Source of the DNA: Mesorhizobium sp. LSJC280B00
GTDB taxonomy: Bacteria; Pseudomonadota; Alphaproteobacteria; Rhizobiales; Rhizobiaceae
NCBI RefSeq assembly: GCF_000502835.1
Contig: NZ_AYVL01000021.1
Coordinates: 1 to 32,162 of the forward strand
Reading direction: 5' to 3'
Length of the DNA stretch: 32,162 nt
Positions 7,627 to 17,113 of this stretch are shown here, piece after piece (positions within the stretch are counted from its first letter, which is position 1; each line of letters begins with the position of its first letter). The translations under genes were made by a program, and so were the position numbers. The notes beneath the pieces were generated by a model, which was not told the DNA's origin, did not search any database, and saw nothing but the letters and a program-made list of their open reading frames with translations.

Positions 7627-8358
7627 ATGGCGGCACCCATCATCGCGATCAAGGGACTCCAGAAATGGTATTCCGGCGTCCACGCCTTGAAGAACGTCAC
7701 TCTGGACATTTATCCAGACGAGGCGCTGGGCCTCGTCGGCGACAACGGCGCCGGCAAATCGACGCTGATCAACATCCTGTCAGGCACCCAAAAGCCCGAT
7801 GGCGGCGAGATCAGGATCGACGGTGAACCGGTCCGCTTCTCGAACCCGCGCGACGCCATGGATCGCGGCATCGAGACGATCTACCAGTACAATTCGATGG
7901 TCCCGACCATGACCATCGCCCGCAATGTTTTCATCGGACGCGAGCCGGTGAAGGGCTCGGTTTTCGGCATCGGCATCCTGGACCAGAAGCGCATGCGTGA
8001 CGAAAGCGTCAAGGCGATCGCCGACGTCGATCTGCATCTGAGGTCGCCCGATGCGCTGGTCGGCGAACTGTCGGGCGGCCAGCGCCAAGGCGTCGCGATC
8101 GCCCGGGCCATGCACTTCAAGTCGAAAGTCATGATCCTCGACGAGCCGACCAATCATCTCTCGGTGAAGGAGACGCGAAAGGTGATCGGCTTCGTTCGCG
8201 CCCTCAAGGCCCAGAACATCACCAGCGTCTTCATCAGCCACAACATGCATCATGTTTTCGAATGCTGTGACCGGGTCGTGGCGATGGCGCGCGGCGAGAT
8301 CGTTCTCGACAAGCGGATCGGCGAGACTTCGATCGAGGAAATCCACGAGGTTCTGTGA
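7627..8358 (+). CDS. CUT2 sugar ABC transporter, single-domain ATPase
   Basis: A 243 aa ATP-binding subunit with Walker A GDNGAGKST (about residues 38-46), signature LSGGQRQGVAIARAM (about 142-156), Walker B VMILDEPT and a switch His in VFISHN. Most CUT2 systems use a fused double ATPase such as RbsA (about 500 aa); this is the single-domain form known from the fructose importer FrcBCA of Sinorhizobium, so it presumably works as a homodimer. After Walker B the sequence reads NHLSVKE where FrcA-type proteins usually have an AALGVKE-like segment. It is the last gene of the operon that began at 3484. It converges with the SorC regulator 52 bases downstream, with no strong terminator visible between them. 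Confidence 0.9.
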   Translation: MAAPIIAIKGLQKWYSGVHALKNVTLDIYPDEALGLVGDNGAGKSTLINILSGTQKPDGGEIRIDGEPVRFSNPRDAMDRGIETIYQYNSMVPTMTIARNVFIGREPVKGSVFGIGILDQKRMRDESVKAIADVDLHLRSPDALVGELSGGQRQGVAIARAMHFKSKVMILDEPTNHLSVKETRKVIGFVRALKAQNITSVFISHNMHHVFECCDRVVAMARGEIVLDKRIGETSIEEIHEVL

Positions 8359-8410
8359 CGCGAAGAAGCGATCACTCGCGAGCCGCTCTGCTGGTAGAGG
8401 TCAGTCTGCG

Positions 8411-9409
8411 CTACGGCTTTTCCGCAAGGATCGCCTCAGCGGTTTTCTCGTCGGTGATCAGCACATCGACGACTCCCAGACGCAACACGGCGCGCAGCAC
8501 CGGAACCTTGTCGAGGCCGCCGGAGGGCAGGATCACAGTGTCGACGTCGCGCAGATGTTCGGGGGCGAGGCCGATGACACGGCTGTTTAGCGGGTGATCG
8601 ACGAGTTGTCCGTCGGCGCCGATCCAGTGGCCGCAAATATCGCCGACGGCTCCGGCTTCGCGCAGCGATCTGAGATCATCGTCTCCTACCAGTCCGATCC
8701 GAAAGATGGTGGCGTCCTTGTGCACCGCGCCTACAGAAACGAAAGCGGCGTCAACGTCGCGGGCATGGGTGAAGGCGTCTTCCAGAATGGACTGGCGCAT
8801 AAGCAGATCGCGCGTGGCCTCCGTATCCGTGAACACCGGTGCCGCGATGTAGAAGCATTCCGCATCGAAAAGCGCCGCGAGCCGCGAGGCGATTTCATAG
8901 ATGTTGATCGCCGATCCACGCGTGAGCCCGCCGAGCAGGGAAACGACCGACATCCCTCTGACGGGGCGTACGGTCACTGACCGCAGACTAAGCTGGAGCG
9001 TCCGTCCCCATCCCACGCCCACCGATATCCCGTCACGGATTCTATGCGACAGGGCTTCACCGGCGGCGGCCGCGATGACCTGTGGCACCAGGGTAGGATC
9101 GGGCGGTGTCGGAACCACGATTGGGTCGGAAACGCCATAGGCGTCCCGCAGCCGGTTCTCCAGCTCGATGCAGTTCGCCACCTTGGAATTGATGCGAATC
9201 TGAACGATCCCCCGCTGACGGGCATGCGCCAGCATCCGGTTGACGCGAAGGCGTGTCAGGCCAAGAGACTTGGCGATTTGCGCCTGGGTGAGGTCACCGA
9301 CATAAGCAAGCCAGGCGGCGCGCACGAGCAGCCCTTCCTCGCGATCGGACGTGACGGAACTCGTTACGGCTTGGCGGCCGTCGCGTTTCTTTCGTGCGGG
9401 TTTCTCCAT
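8411..9409 (-). CDS. SorC family sugar-binding transcriptional regulator
   Basis: A 332 aa regulator with an N-terminal helix-turn-helix (LTQAQIAKSLGLTRLRVNRM, about residues 40-60) and a C-terminal SorC sugar-phosphate-binding domain (VVPTPPDPTLVP, GVGWGRTLQLSL, MSVVSLLGGLTRGSAINIYE, VILPSGGLDKVP). The effector of this family is usually a phosphorylated sugar or polyol, which fits a location at the end of an operon encoding an FGGY kinase and sugar-phosphate dehydrogenases. I chose the ATG at 9409 because homology starts just after it and AGGA lies upstream; the open frame extends to 9472 but adds unlikely sequence. It follows the GpsA-like gene by 97 bases on the same strand and is probably co-transcribed as the operon's own regulator. 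Confidence 0.88.
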   Translation of the reverse strand: MEKPARKKRDGRQAVTSSVTSDREEGLLVRAAWLAYVGDLTQAQIAKSLGLTRLRVNRMLAHARQRGIVQIRINSKVANCIELENRLRDAYGVSDPIVVPTPPDPTLVPQVIAAAAGEALSHRIRDGISVGVGWGRTLQLSLRSVTVRPVRGMSVVSLLGGLTRGSAINIYEIASRLAALFDAECFYIAAPVFTDTEATRDLLMRQSILEDAFTHARDVDAAFVSVGAVHKDATIFRIGLVGDDDLRSLREAGAVGDICGHWIGADGQLVDHPLNSRVIGLAPEHLRDVDTVILPSGGLDKVPVLRAVLRLGVVDVLITDEKTAEAILAEKP

Positions 9410-9506
9410 CAGATCATCCTGTCCACTCCGCGGCAGCGGGTCCAGAGCGGCTCGGCGGAGCCATGTGCTCATCGATATGAGGCATCAATCGAGTTTCCCG
9501 GCTCCG

Positions 9507-10565
9507 CTAGCCTCGATGATAGCGGTCGAAGGACAAAACCAGCGGAGCATCATGGCAAATTGCGTCGATGATGGCCCTCGTCAGCGGCAGGCGATCGTGG
9601 GGAAGTACACCCCGGGCCATCATATTCTTCAAAGTCGGACCAAGGTCCAGCGCCAGTTGCGCGCCCTCGACCGTGTCCGAACTCATATGTTCGCGCTTCG
9701 CCACCGAATATGGCAGGCCGCGGCCGAGCAGGCGCCCCATGCGACCGTTACGGCCCGCCTGGCAGGTCACATAAAGATCGCCGGAGCCGGCCAGCCCCAG
9801 CACTGTTTCGACCTTTCCACCCAGAGCTTCGACCAGAATCGCCATTTCGGCGAGGGACTGCGAGAAAAGTGACGAGGCTAGGTTGTGCATGAGTGCGCCA
9901 TTGGGCGCCTTGCCGTCGCGCTCGAGCAGCCCGACGGGAGCCCCAACGGCGAGTGTGTAGAAATTCTTGAACGCAGCGCAGATCTCGACGCCGACGAGAT
10001 CGGATGACGATCGCGCATGATAAAAAGGCGCGCGCAGAATGCGGGACGCCGCGGCCACCTGGTCGGGATCATGCCCGGCCACGATCACAGAGGTGTCGCG
10101 CTGTGCGGCCAGTTCGCCGGCAATGCACGGTCCGCCGACGGCCATCACCGGAACAGACAAGCCAGTGCGTTGCTCGACCTCGTGGGCAAGCAGATGTGGC
10201 AGGATTTCCACGCCTTCGTCGCTTGCTGCAAGTCCTTTCGTAATCATCAGTATCGGTACGGGCGACTTGATGCTTTCTGCAATGCGGTCGATCGCCCAAG
10301 GAATGCCGGCCGACGAGACGCCGAGTACAAGCAGATCGGGTCCATCGTTCATCGCCGCCCCGAATTCGGTCCAGGAACAGGCGGTTACCACATCAGGCAG
10401 AGTGATGTTGAGGCGTGGGTGATGATGACTTGTGCTGGCCACCGAGCCGACGATCTCCTCATCGAGATGGGTCCCGACAAGAGTGATGCGGTTAGCCGCG
10501 TGAGCGGCCGGAAGCGTCATGGCAGAGCCCATGACGCCGGCGCCGAGGATGATGATCCGCGCCAT
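9507..10565 (-). CDS. GpsA-like NAD(P)-dependent glycerol-3-phosphate dehydrogenase homologue
   Basis: A 352 aa member of the GpsA family. It has an N-terminal Rossmann motif (IIILGAGVMGSAM), the substrate-loop signature GPCIAGELA, the catalytic Lys K200 in AAFKNFYTLA, the segment GSGDLYVTC, the Arg-rich RNGRMG and the family's VEGAQLA. Canonical GpsA interconverts dihydroxyacetone phosphate and sn-glycerol 3-phosphate for lipid synthesis. Here it is embedded in a polyol catabolic operon, with its ATG directly abutting the stop of the ATPase gene, so it more likely acts on a phosphorylated polyol or supports DHAP/G3P balance. The family assignment is firm; the substrate is inferred and may not be glycerol phosphate. 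Confidence 0.85.
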   Translation of the reverse strand: MARIIILGAGVMGSAMTLPAAHAANRITLVGTHLDEEIVGSVASTSHHHPRLNITLPDVVTACSWTEFGAAMNDGPDLLVLGVSSAGIPWAIDRIAESIKSPVPILMITKGLAASDEGVEILPHLLAHEVEQRTGLSVPVMAVGGPCIAGELAAQRDTSVIVAGHDPDQVAAASRILRAPFYHARSSSDLVGVEICAAFKNFYTLAVGAPVGLLERDGKAPNGALMHNLASSLFSQSLAEMAILVEALGGKVETVLGLAGSGDLYVTCQAGRNGRMGRLLGRGLPYSVAKREHMSSDTVEGAQLALDLGPTLKNMMARGVLPHDRLPLTRAIIDAICHDAPLVLSFDRYHRG

Positions 10566-11648
<1,083 letters not shown>

Positions 11649-11725
11649 AAATTGCTACCCTTCGATTGCCCTTGCCGGTTGGATCGCATTTTCGCCATGC
11701 GAGCTATTGGCGATCGGATGCGCTC

Positions 11726-13051
11726 TCACCATTCGCTCTCCAGAAACTCTTCCAAGAGTCCCGCATCGGCGGCCAGATTGATGAAGGACCATCGACCGCG
11801 GATTTCCCGCGAATAGCGAATGGCGTCGTGCCAAAGCGCTCGCGGCAGGCCTAGTTCCGCGCCGGTGACCGGCCCCCCGGCAGCCTTGAGCGCCGTTTCC
11901 ATGCGGGCGACCGGCATTGCCATCGGCCGAACCTCCTGGCGCAGCGCCGGCCAGATTTCCGCAAGCCTGCGGTTGAAGATTTCCGTCTGGCTGGCGTCGA
12001 GTGCCGTCTTCTTCGTCTCGGCAATGCAAAGTGGTCCAAGCTGCGCGCCATAGCGGGCCAGCATCGCCGCTTCGTTGATGGCGGTCGGCTTCACCTGCGG
12101 CGGCTCTTTCATGTCCAGCAGCCGCGCTTGCAGACGAGCCATGACCAGCGAGGCAACCCCAACCTGCTGACCATGCGTGGTGCCGGGATGACGCTCTCCC
12201 GCGAACATGTCGACCCAATGGGAAATCTGGTGCTCTCCCATGGACCCGGGATGGGAAACGCCGGCAAAGCACACGCCCATCGAGCACAGCGTCAGGACGC
12301 GCTGGAGATGCCCGACGGCGGTGATGTCATGCCTGGCAAGGCCAGGCGCATGGGCCAGCATCGGTTCCTCATCGCCCGCCTGCAGCAGGTAGGGCACCTC
12401 GGAATAGTAAGTGTCGAACAGCCGATGCGAAGCCCACCAGTCGATCTGGGCGGTTGAGCGGCAGAGGCTGTCGCCAAGCCCGGCGGCGCTGAGCCAGGCG
12501 GGCGCTGCGGCCGACACGCCAAGGTCCAGGAAGATGCCCCGCGGAGCATGCGAGGGCAGCGAGATCTTGAGCCCGGAGGCCAAGGTCACCGACGCTGTCG
12601 AGGCGCCGTAGCCATTCATCGAGGCTGCCGTGCCGAAGACGGCATAGGGCCGCTCGTCGAGAAAGGTTGCATGCTTGCAGCCGTCATTGAGGACGCCCGA
12701 CCCGACGGCCACGACCCCGTCGGCGTGACGCGTCTTCTCCCTGACCATCTGGATCATTGCCTCATCGCAGTCGAGGCCGTCAGGCAGCACGATTTCATCG
12801 ATGTCGGCGATGGTACGCAGCGCCTTCGCGACGCGCCTGCCCATCACATCGACGGTGTTGATATCCGACACAACAGCGATGCGGCTGCCTAGCGCCAGGG
12901 GCGCAACGAGATCCGACTCGCGGCCCTCCGTCGTCTCCAGCAGTTCGATCGTCTGGAACGGCAGGACCGCGGCCGCGCCGGTCTTGGGATCTGTCCAGCG
13001 TCCCGCGACAACGTCCTCGATCAACGCGTTCCAGTTGGTCGTTTCAGCCAT
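11726..13051 (-). CDS. Glycerol-1-phosphate dehydrogenase (AraM/EgsA)-like enzyme
   Basis: A 441 aa iron-containing alcohol dehydrogenase-fold protein of the AraM/EgsA branch. It shows the NAD-binding motif VAVGSGVLNDGCK and the segment FGTAASMNGYGASTASV. The metal ligands are D194 (AGLGDSLC), H274 (GEHQISHWVD) and H293 (THGQQVGV). Known members oxidise or reduce sn-glycerol 1-phosphate and dihydroxyacetone phosphate; B. subtilis AraM lies in an arabinose operon. Here the ATG at 13051 lies 8 bases inside the end of the FGGY kinase gene, so the two are translationally coupled and the kinase product is the likely substrate. The frame is open upstream to 13261 but that is kinase sequence. Catalytic residues look intact. 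The true substrate, probably a polyol phosphate, is inferred. Confidence 0.83.
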   Translation of the reverse strand: MAETTNWNALIEDVVAGRWTDPKTGAAAVLPFQTIELLETTEGRESDLVAPLALGSRIAVVSDINTVDVMGRRVAKALRTIADIDEIVLPDGLDCDEAMIQMVREKTRHADGVVAVGSGVLNDGCKHATFLDERPYAVFGTAASMNGYGASTASVTLASGLKISLPSHAPRGIFLDLGVSAAAPAWLSAAGLGDSLCRSTAQIDWWASHRLFDTYYSEVPYLLQAGDEEPMLAHAPGLARHDITAVGHLQRVLTLCSMGVCFAGVSHPGSMGEHQISHWVDMFAGERHPGTTHGQQVGVASLVMARLQARLLDMKEPPQVKPTAINEAAMLARYGAQLGPLCIAETKKTALDASQTEIFNRRLAEIWPALRQEVRPMAMPVARMETALKAAGGPVTGAELGLPRALWHDAIRYSREIRGRWSFINLAADAGLLEEFLESEW

Positions 13052-14573
13052 GATCGGCCTCCATGAAGGCCGCGAGGCGCTGGTTCCAGGCTGAAAGCGT
13101 TGGCCAAAGATCGGCATGGATCGCAAGAAGTTCGGCGTAAAGCGCGGCCCGTTTCGTGTCCGGTTCGAAGGTTTTGGCCGGCTCGCTGGCCATTGCGAGT
13201 GACGCTTCGGCGATGGTGGAAAACCAGCCCACGCCCTTTGCCGCCGCCATCGCCGCGCCAAGCGAGGAGGCTTCGACGGTCGTCGAACGCTTTATGGGAC
13301 GATCGAGTGCATCCGCCAGAATTTGCATCCACAGGTCGGACTTCGCTCCTCCGCCGATCGCTATGAACTGGTCGATGGTCTGGGCGGCAGCCGCAGCCGC
13401 CCGCTGACTTGTCGCGGCCTGATGCAGAGCTATGCCTTCCAGTACGGCGCGATACATGTCACCGCGGCGGCTCGAGCCGGAGAGCCCGGCAATAACACCA
13501 CGGGCAGCACTATCCCAGTGCGGATCCATGACGCCCTGCCAGTAGGGCAGGAGCATTATGCCGCCTGCGCCGATCGGGCTGGCAGCGGCTTCGGCCTCGA
13601 GCGTCTCCAGGGCATCATTTGCGCCATGCAGATCGACGCCAAGCATTTCGCGCGCCATCCAGTCGACGAGAAAAGTGCCGGCGCGAAGGCACGTCTCGTA
13701 GATATAGCCATCATCGGCAACCGCCGTTTCGGTGCGGAAGGCCTGGTCGTGGACGTAGTCCGTGCCGAAGCTGCCGGAGACGACCGCCGTGCCGAGGTTG
13801 ATGTAAGCGCATCGCGGCTGCAACACACCCGCGCCCGTGCCGGCGCATTGACCGTCGCCGCCGCCGGCGACGATCGGCGTGCCTTCCCGCAAGCCCGTCA
13901 GCATGGCCGCTTCCGAAGTCAGTTGGCCCAGAACGGTGCCGGGCCGCGCCAGGTCCGGCATCATGCGCCGGGCGACGCCGGCTGCGTCCAGTATATCGTT
14001 CGACCAGTCCATAGCTCGCATATCGAGTATGCCCATCGGGTCCGCGGATGCGGTGGACGTCACCCACCGGCCGCTCAAGCGAAAGACCAGATAGCCGTGG
14101 ACTTCGGCCATTCGCTCCACCCGGGCAAAAATCTCGGGCTCTTGCTCGCGGAACCAGATCATGCGGTAAAGGCAAGGAATAACGTCCAGTGGCTTGCCGG
14201 ATATTGCGTGGACGCGTGCCGCGCCGAAACTCTCGCCGAAGCGCCGTGCTTTCCCACGGGCGCGCTCATCGAGCCAGAGCGTTGCGGGCCCGACCGCCTG
14301 GCCCTGCTCGTCGAAAAGGCCGAAGCTCTCGCGTTGGTTGGCAATCGCAAGGGCGGCAATGCGTCCCGGCGAAACTGTTGCCGCGACACCACGAAGCGCC
14401 GTGACCGTCGAGGCCCACCATTCGGCCGGATCCTGCTCGAAATAGCCCGAACGCGGGTTGGACATTGCAAGCGGTGCACGACCTTCGGCCACGGCCAGAC
14501 CATTGCGGTCCCAGGCGATCGCCTTGGTTGCCGAGGTCGAGGAATCAATGCCGATGACGAGATCAGGAACCAT
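13044..14573 (-). CDS. FGGY-family carbohydrate kinase
   Basis: A 509 aa sugar/polyol kinase of the FGGY family (xylulokinase, ribulokinase, glycerol kinase group). The N-terminal ATPase-fold motif is IGIDSSTSATKAIAW, the phosphate-binding segment is INLGTAVVSGSFG, the catalytic Asp is D240 in AGGGDGQCAG, and the C-terminal adenosine motif is FIAIGGGAKSDLWMQILAD. The length is normal. The open frame reaches 14627, but the ATG at 14573 (MVPDLVIGID) is where homology begins. It follows the binding-protein gene and overlaps the AraM-like dehydrogenase by 8 bases. It presumably phosphorylates the imported polyol or ketose; the substrate cannot be told by eye. Confidence 0.9.
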   Translation of the reverse strand: MVPDLVIGIDSSTSATKAIAWDRNGLAVAEGRAPLAMSNPRSGYFEQDPAEWWASTVTALRGVAATVSPGRIAALAIANQRESFGLFDEQGQAVGPATLWLDERARGKARRFGESFGAARVHAISGKPLDVIPCLYRMIWFREQEPEIFARVERMAEVHGYLVFRLSGRWVTSTASADPMGILDMRAMDWSNDILDAAGVARRMMPDLARPGTVLGQLTSEAAMLTGLREGTPIVAGGGDGQCAGTGAGVLQPRCAYINLGTAVVSGSFGTDYVHDQAFRTETAVADDGYIYETCLRAGTFLVDWMAREMLGVDLHGANDALETLEAEAAASPIGAGGIMLLPYWQGVMDPHWDSAARGVIAGLSGSSRRGDMYRAVLEGIALHQAATSQRAAAAAAQTIDQFIAIGGGAKSDLWMQILADALDRPIKRSTTVEASSLGAAMAAAKGVGWFSTIAEASLAMASEPAKTFEPDTKRAALYAELLAIHADLWPTLSAWNQRLAAFMEADHG

Positions 14574-14637
14574 TGCCGCCACGTTGCCAACGGGCGAGGG
14601 CGGTCGAACCGCCTTCGCCCAAATCACCGATTACCCG

Positions 14638-16167
14638 CTAAAGACCGGCATCCTTGACTTTGCCGTCGACAATGCCGGCAATGGCATCCAGGCATGCCTT
14701 GGCGTCGCCGCCATAGTCTTGGCCCGTAAGCAATTTGCCGAGCTCAACCGGAATGTCGTTGTTCGACAGGTCCGCCCAGATCGGCATGTCCGGCTCCGAT
14801 CCCATCTGGTTGTCGATAGTGTATTTGATCGCGTCGAAATGGCGTGTCGTTCCGGGGCCAACAACGGCCTTCGTCTTGACCCGAGGATCTGTAAAAGAGG
14901 AATTGCGCATCGGCGACGCGCCGCCGCCGAGCGTCGACACCCGCGCCATCACATCCTTCGAGCAGACCCACTGCATGAACAGCCATGCCGCTTCCTTGTT
15001 CTTGGAATATTGCGACAGCGAAATCGTCGAGCCACCCTGGTGGCCGACGGCCGGGATTTCGTTGAAGCCGCAATCGGCAGCGGCGCGACGGCCAGGAACC
15101 TCCTTGGGCGCGGGCAGGGCCTCGAACAGGCCTTTGACCTTGGAATCGTTGGCGTCGAAGCCGGGGAAATCCTCGCCCCAGGTGATTGCCATGGCGGCTT
15201 GTCCCTGTGTCAGGGCCTGTCCTTGGCCATCCCAGGTCCACGTCGTCGCGGAGGGCGGCGAGTTCTTCACCAGCTCCTGATAGAATTTGAGCCCGGCCAC
15301 GCCGCGCTCGTCATTGCCGACAAACTTCTTGTCCTTGTTGAAGATAGAACCGCCATGGCCCCACAATGCGAAGGTCCAGTCGCATTCCAGCGAATAGTGG
15401 CCGGACTTCGCCTGGCACGCGGTGCCGAAGATGCCGTTGCTTTTTTCTGCCTCTGTGAGCGCCTGCACGGCCTTGAGGTAGGCGTCGAGGTCTGTCGGCA
15501 GCGCAATGTTGTGTTTGTCGAAAAGATCCTTGCGGTACATCAGGATGAAGATCGGAATATCGAATGGAATTCCGCACTGTTTGCCGTTGTACATGGCAAT
15601 GCCGTCGACCAGCGGCTTGGAGAAATCGTCCCAGTCGAAGTTGGGCATTGCCAGTTCTTTGTTCTGGTCATAATACTCGCGCGGATCGACGACATCCTGG
15701 GCAAACGTCGCCATCCAGGACTGGTCGAGATAGTAGACGTCGTAGGTGCCAAGCTGGCCCTGTACGTCTTGCGTCGCCTTGGCGAGAACCTGCTCCAGCG
15801 GCACGATCTCGACTTCCACCTCAATGCCGGTTGCCTTGGTGAATTCACCTGCGACAAGCTGGTTGGCAACAATCGTTGGCGGCGTCGCTTCCGAGGTGTA
15901 GCGGATTTTGGTGCCGGCATATGGTTTGCCGACGTCGGCCAGCCACTTCAGCATATCGGCGTCCTGGGCGCGGGCTTCTTCAACCCCGAGGCCCAGCATC
16001 CCCCGATTGGTGCGGCCCCCACCTAGCATGGCCGATCCGAAGGCGGAAAAGCCGACACCAGCGAGCGCCATCTTCCTCATGAAGTCGCGTTTGGTTATTC
16101 GGCGCGCCGTAAAGTCATTGCAGGTATCGGCGACGAATGTCTTCTTGTCGTGTTCACTGAAGCTCAT
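14638..16167 (-). CDS. CUT1 ABC transporter solute-binding protein
   Basis: A 509 aa extracellular solute-binding protein (SBP_bac_1 type). It starts with a long hydrophilic stretch, then a Tat-like signal (RRITKRDFMRKMALAGVGFS, with KR in place of the twin Arg at the core, though RR occurs just before), cleaved perhaps after EEARA near residue 67. The body has typical features: EVEVEIVPLEQVLAKATQDV, TYDVYYLDQSWMATF, CGIPFDIPIFILMYRKDLFD, AAMAITWGEDFPGF and a C-terminal lobe with SKNKEAAWLFMQWV. GGAGGA precedes the ATG at 16167. At about 509 aa it is longer than most MalE-like proteins, resembling the large polyol-binding proteins of this class. It delivers solute to the permeases encoded just upstream. 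Confidence 0.9.
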   Translation of the reverse strand: MSFSEHDKKTFVADTCNDFTARRITKRDFMRKMALAGVGFSAFGSAMLGGGRTNRGMLGLGVEEARAQDADMLKWLADVGKPYAGTKIRYTSEATPPTIVANQLVAGEFTKATGIEVEVEIVPLEQVLAKATQDVQGQLGTYDVYYLDQSWMATFAQDVVDPREYYDQNKELAMPNFDWDDFSKPLVDGIAMYNGKQCGIPFDIPIFILMYRKDLFDKHNIALPTDLDAYLKAVQALTEAEKSNGIFGTACQAKSGHYSLECDWTFALWGHGGSIFNKDKKFVGNDERGVAGLKFYQELVKNSPPSATTWTWDGQGQALTQGQAAMAITWGEDFPGFDANDSKVKGLFEALPAPKEVPGRRAAADCGFNEIPAVGHQGGSTISLSQYSKNKEAAWLFMQWVCSKDVMARVSTLGGGASPMRNSSFTDPRVKTKAVVGPGTTRHFDAIKYTIDNQMGSEPDMPIWADLSNNDIPVELGKLLTGQDYGGDAKACLDAIAGIVDGKVKDAGL

Positions 16168-16213
16168 GATCGTTCCTCCATTGCGTTTTGTCGTCGTTCT
16201 TCTCGTCTGCGCC

Positions 16214-17113
16214 TCACTCCTTCAGCGATCCGAGGGTGAGGCCGCGGACCAGATGTCGTTGAACCAGCAGGATAAAGATGAAGCTGGGTATGATCGCGGA
16301 TGTGCCGAGCGCTGTGATGTAGCCCCACTCGGTCGCGGTCGATGTGACAAAGGTCGAGATCTTCACCGGCACAGTGCGGATCGACGTTGTCAGGAACAGT
16401 GAGAGCAGGAACTCGGTCCACGAAAAGATGAAACACAGCACGGCCGTCGCAGCGATGCCGCCCTTGACCATGGGAAGGACGACGCGTCGAAACGTCTGCC
16501 AGCGCGTCGCGCCGTCAATCAGCGCCGCCTCATCAACCTCGCGCGGAACATCGTCGAAGAACGACTTCAAAAGCAAAACCGCCAGCGGCAGGTTAATCAA
16601 ACTGTGAACGAGGATGAGCCCCGTATAAGTATCGCGCAAGCCGAGATCGCGGAACATGAAAACGATCGGAATGACGATCGCGATTGGCGGCATGAAGCGC
16701 TGCGAGAGAATCCAGAACAGGAAGGACTGCTGGCCGCTGAACTGCATTCGCGACAGGCAATAGGCGGCCAGAGTTGCCAGCAGCAGCGTCAGCGCCGTCG
16801 ATCCGACGGCTATAATGGCGCTGTCGAGCAACGACTGACGGGAATCGTAGGAACTGGCGCCACCCTTGATGACCCCGGCCGCCTCGCCGCCCTGTTCCAT
16901 GCCGATGTCGACGCGCGAAACGCCAAGCAACGTCACGCGGTAATTGTCCGGCGTCGGCGTGAAACCGGTGTAGACCGGTCCGCTGCGGTCGAAGATCGCC
17001 GAATAGGGTTTGATGGACGACAGGGCCCACCACGCGATCGGGAACATAAAGATCGCCACCACCAGGACTGCGAGCACGTCACGGGCGATCGTTTGGGCGC
17101 GCGACGACTCCAT
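16214..17113 (-). CDS. CUT1 ABC transporter permease, MalG/UgpE type
   Basis: A 299 aa inner-membrane permease with six predicted hydrophobic segments. The EAA loop that docks the ATPase is present (VDEAALIDGATRWQTFRRVV, then LPMVKGG). The N-terminus (SRAQTIARDVLAVLVVAIFM, then FPIAWWALSSIKP) is typical of MalG-type partners. An extra periplasmic stretch between the first two membrane segments (about residues 45-95) is rich in Gly and Ser (GGEAAGVIKGGASSYDSRQ). The ATG at 17113 overlaps the TGA of the preceding permease by one base, giving tight coupling. The frame is open beyond this start but runs through the other permease gene. Confidence 0.9.
   Translation of the reverse strand: MESSRAQTIARDVLAVLVVAIFMFPIAWWALSSIKPYSAIFDRSGPVYTGFTPTPDNYRVTLLGVSRVDIGMEQGGEAAGVIKGGASSYDSRQSLLDSAIIAVGSTALTLLLATLAAYCLSRMQFSGQQSFLFWILSQRFMPPIAIVIPIVFMFRDLGLRDTYTGLILVHSLINLPLAVLLLKSFFDDVPREVDEAALIDGATRWQTFRRVVLPMVKGGIAATAVLCFIFSWTEFLLSLFLTTSIRTVPVKISTFVTSTATEWGYITALGTSAIIPSFIFILLVQRHLVRGLTLGSLKE

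Noticed and set aside
11726..13051. Reading the AraM-like enzyme as evidence of archaeal-type lipid synthesis
   Set aside because: Bacterial homologues of this family occur in sugar operons, and coupling with an FGGY kinase and importer points to catabolism.
13323..16026. Long plus-strand frames opposite the FGGY kinase and solute-binding protein
   Set aside because: They overlap genes with clear catalytic and signal features and show no family motifs.
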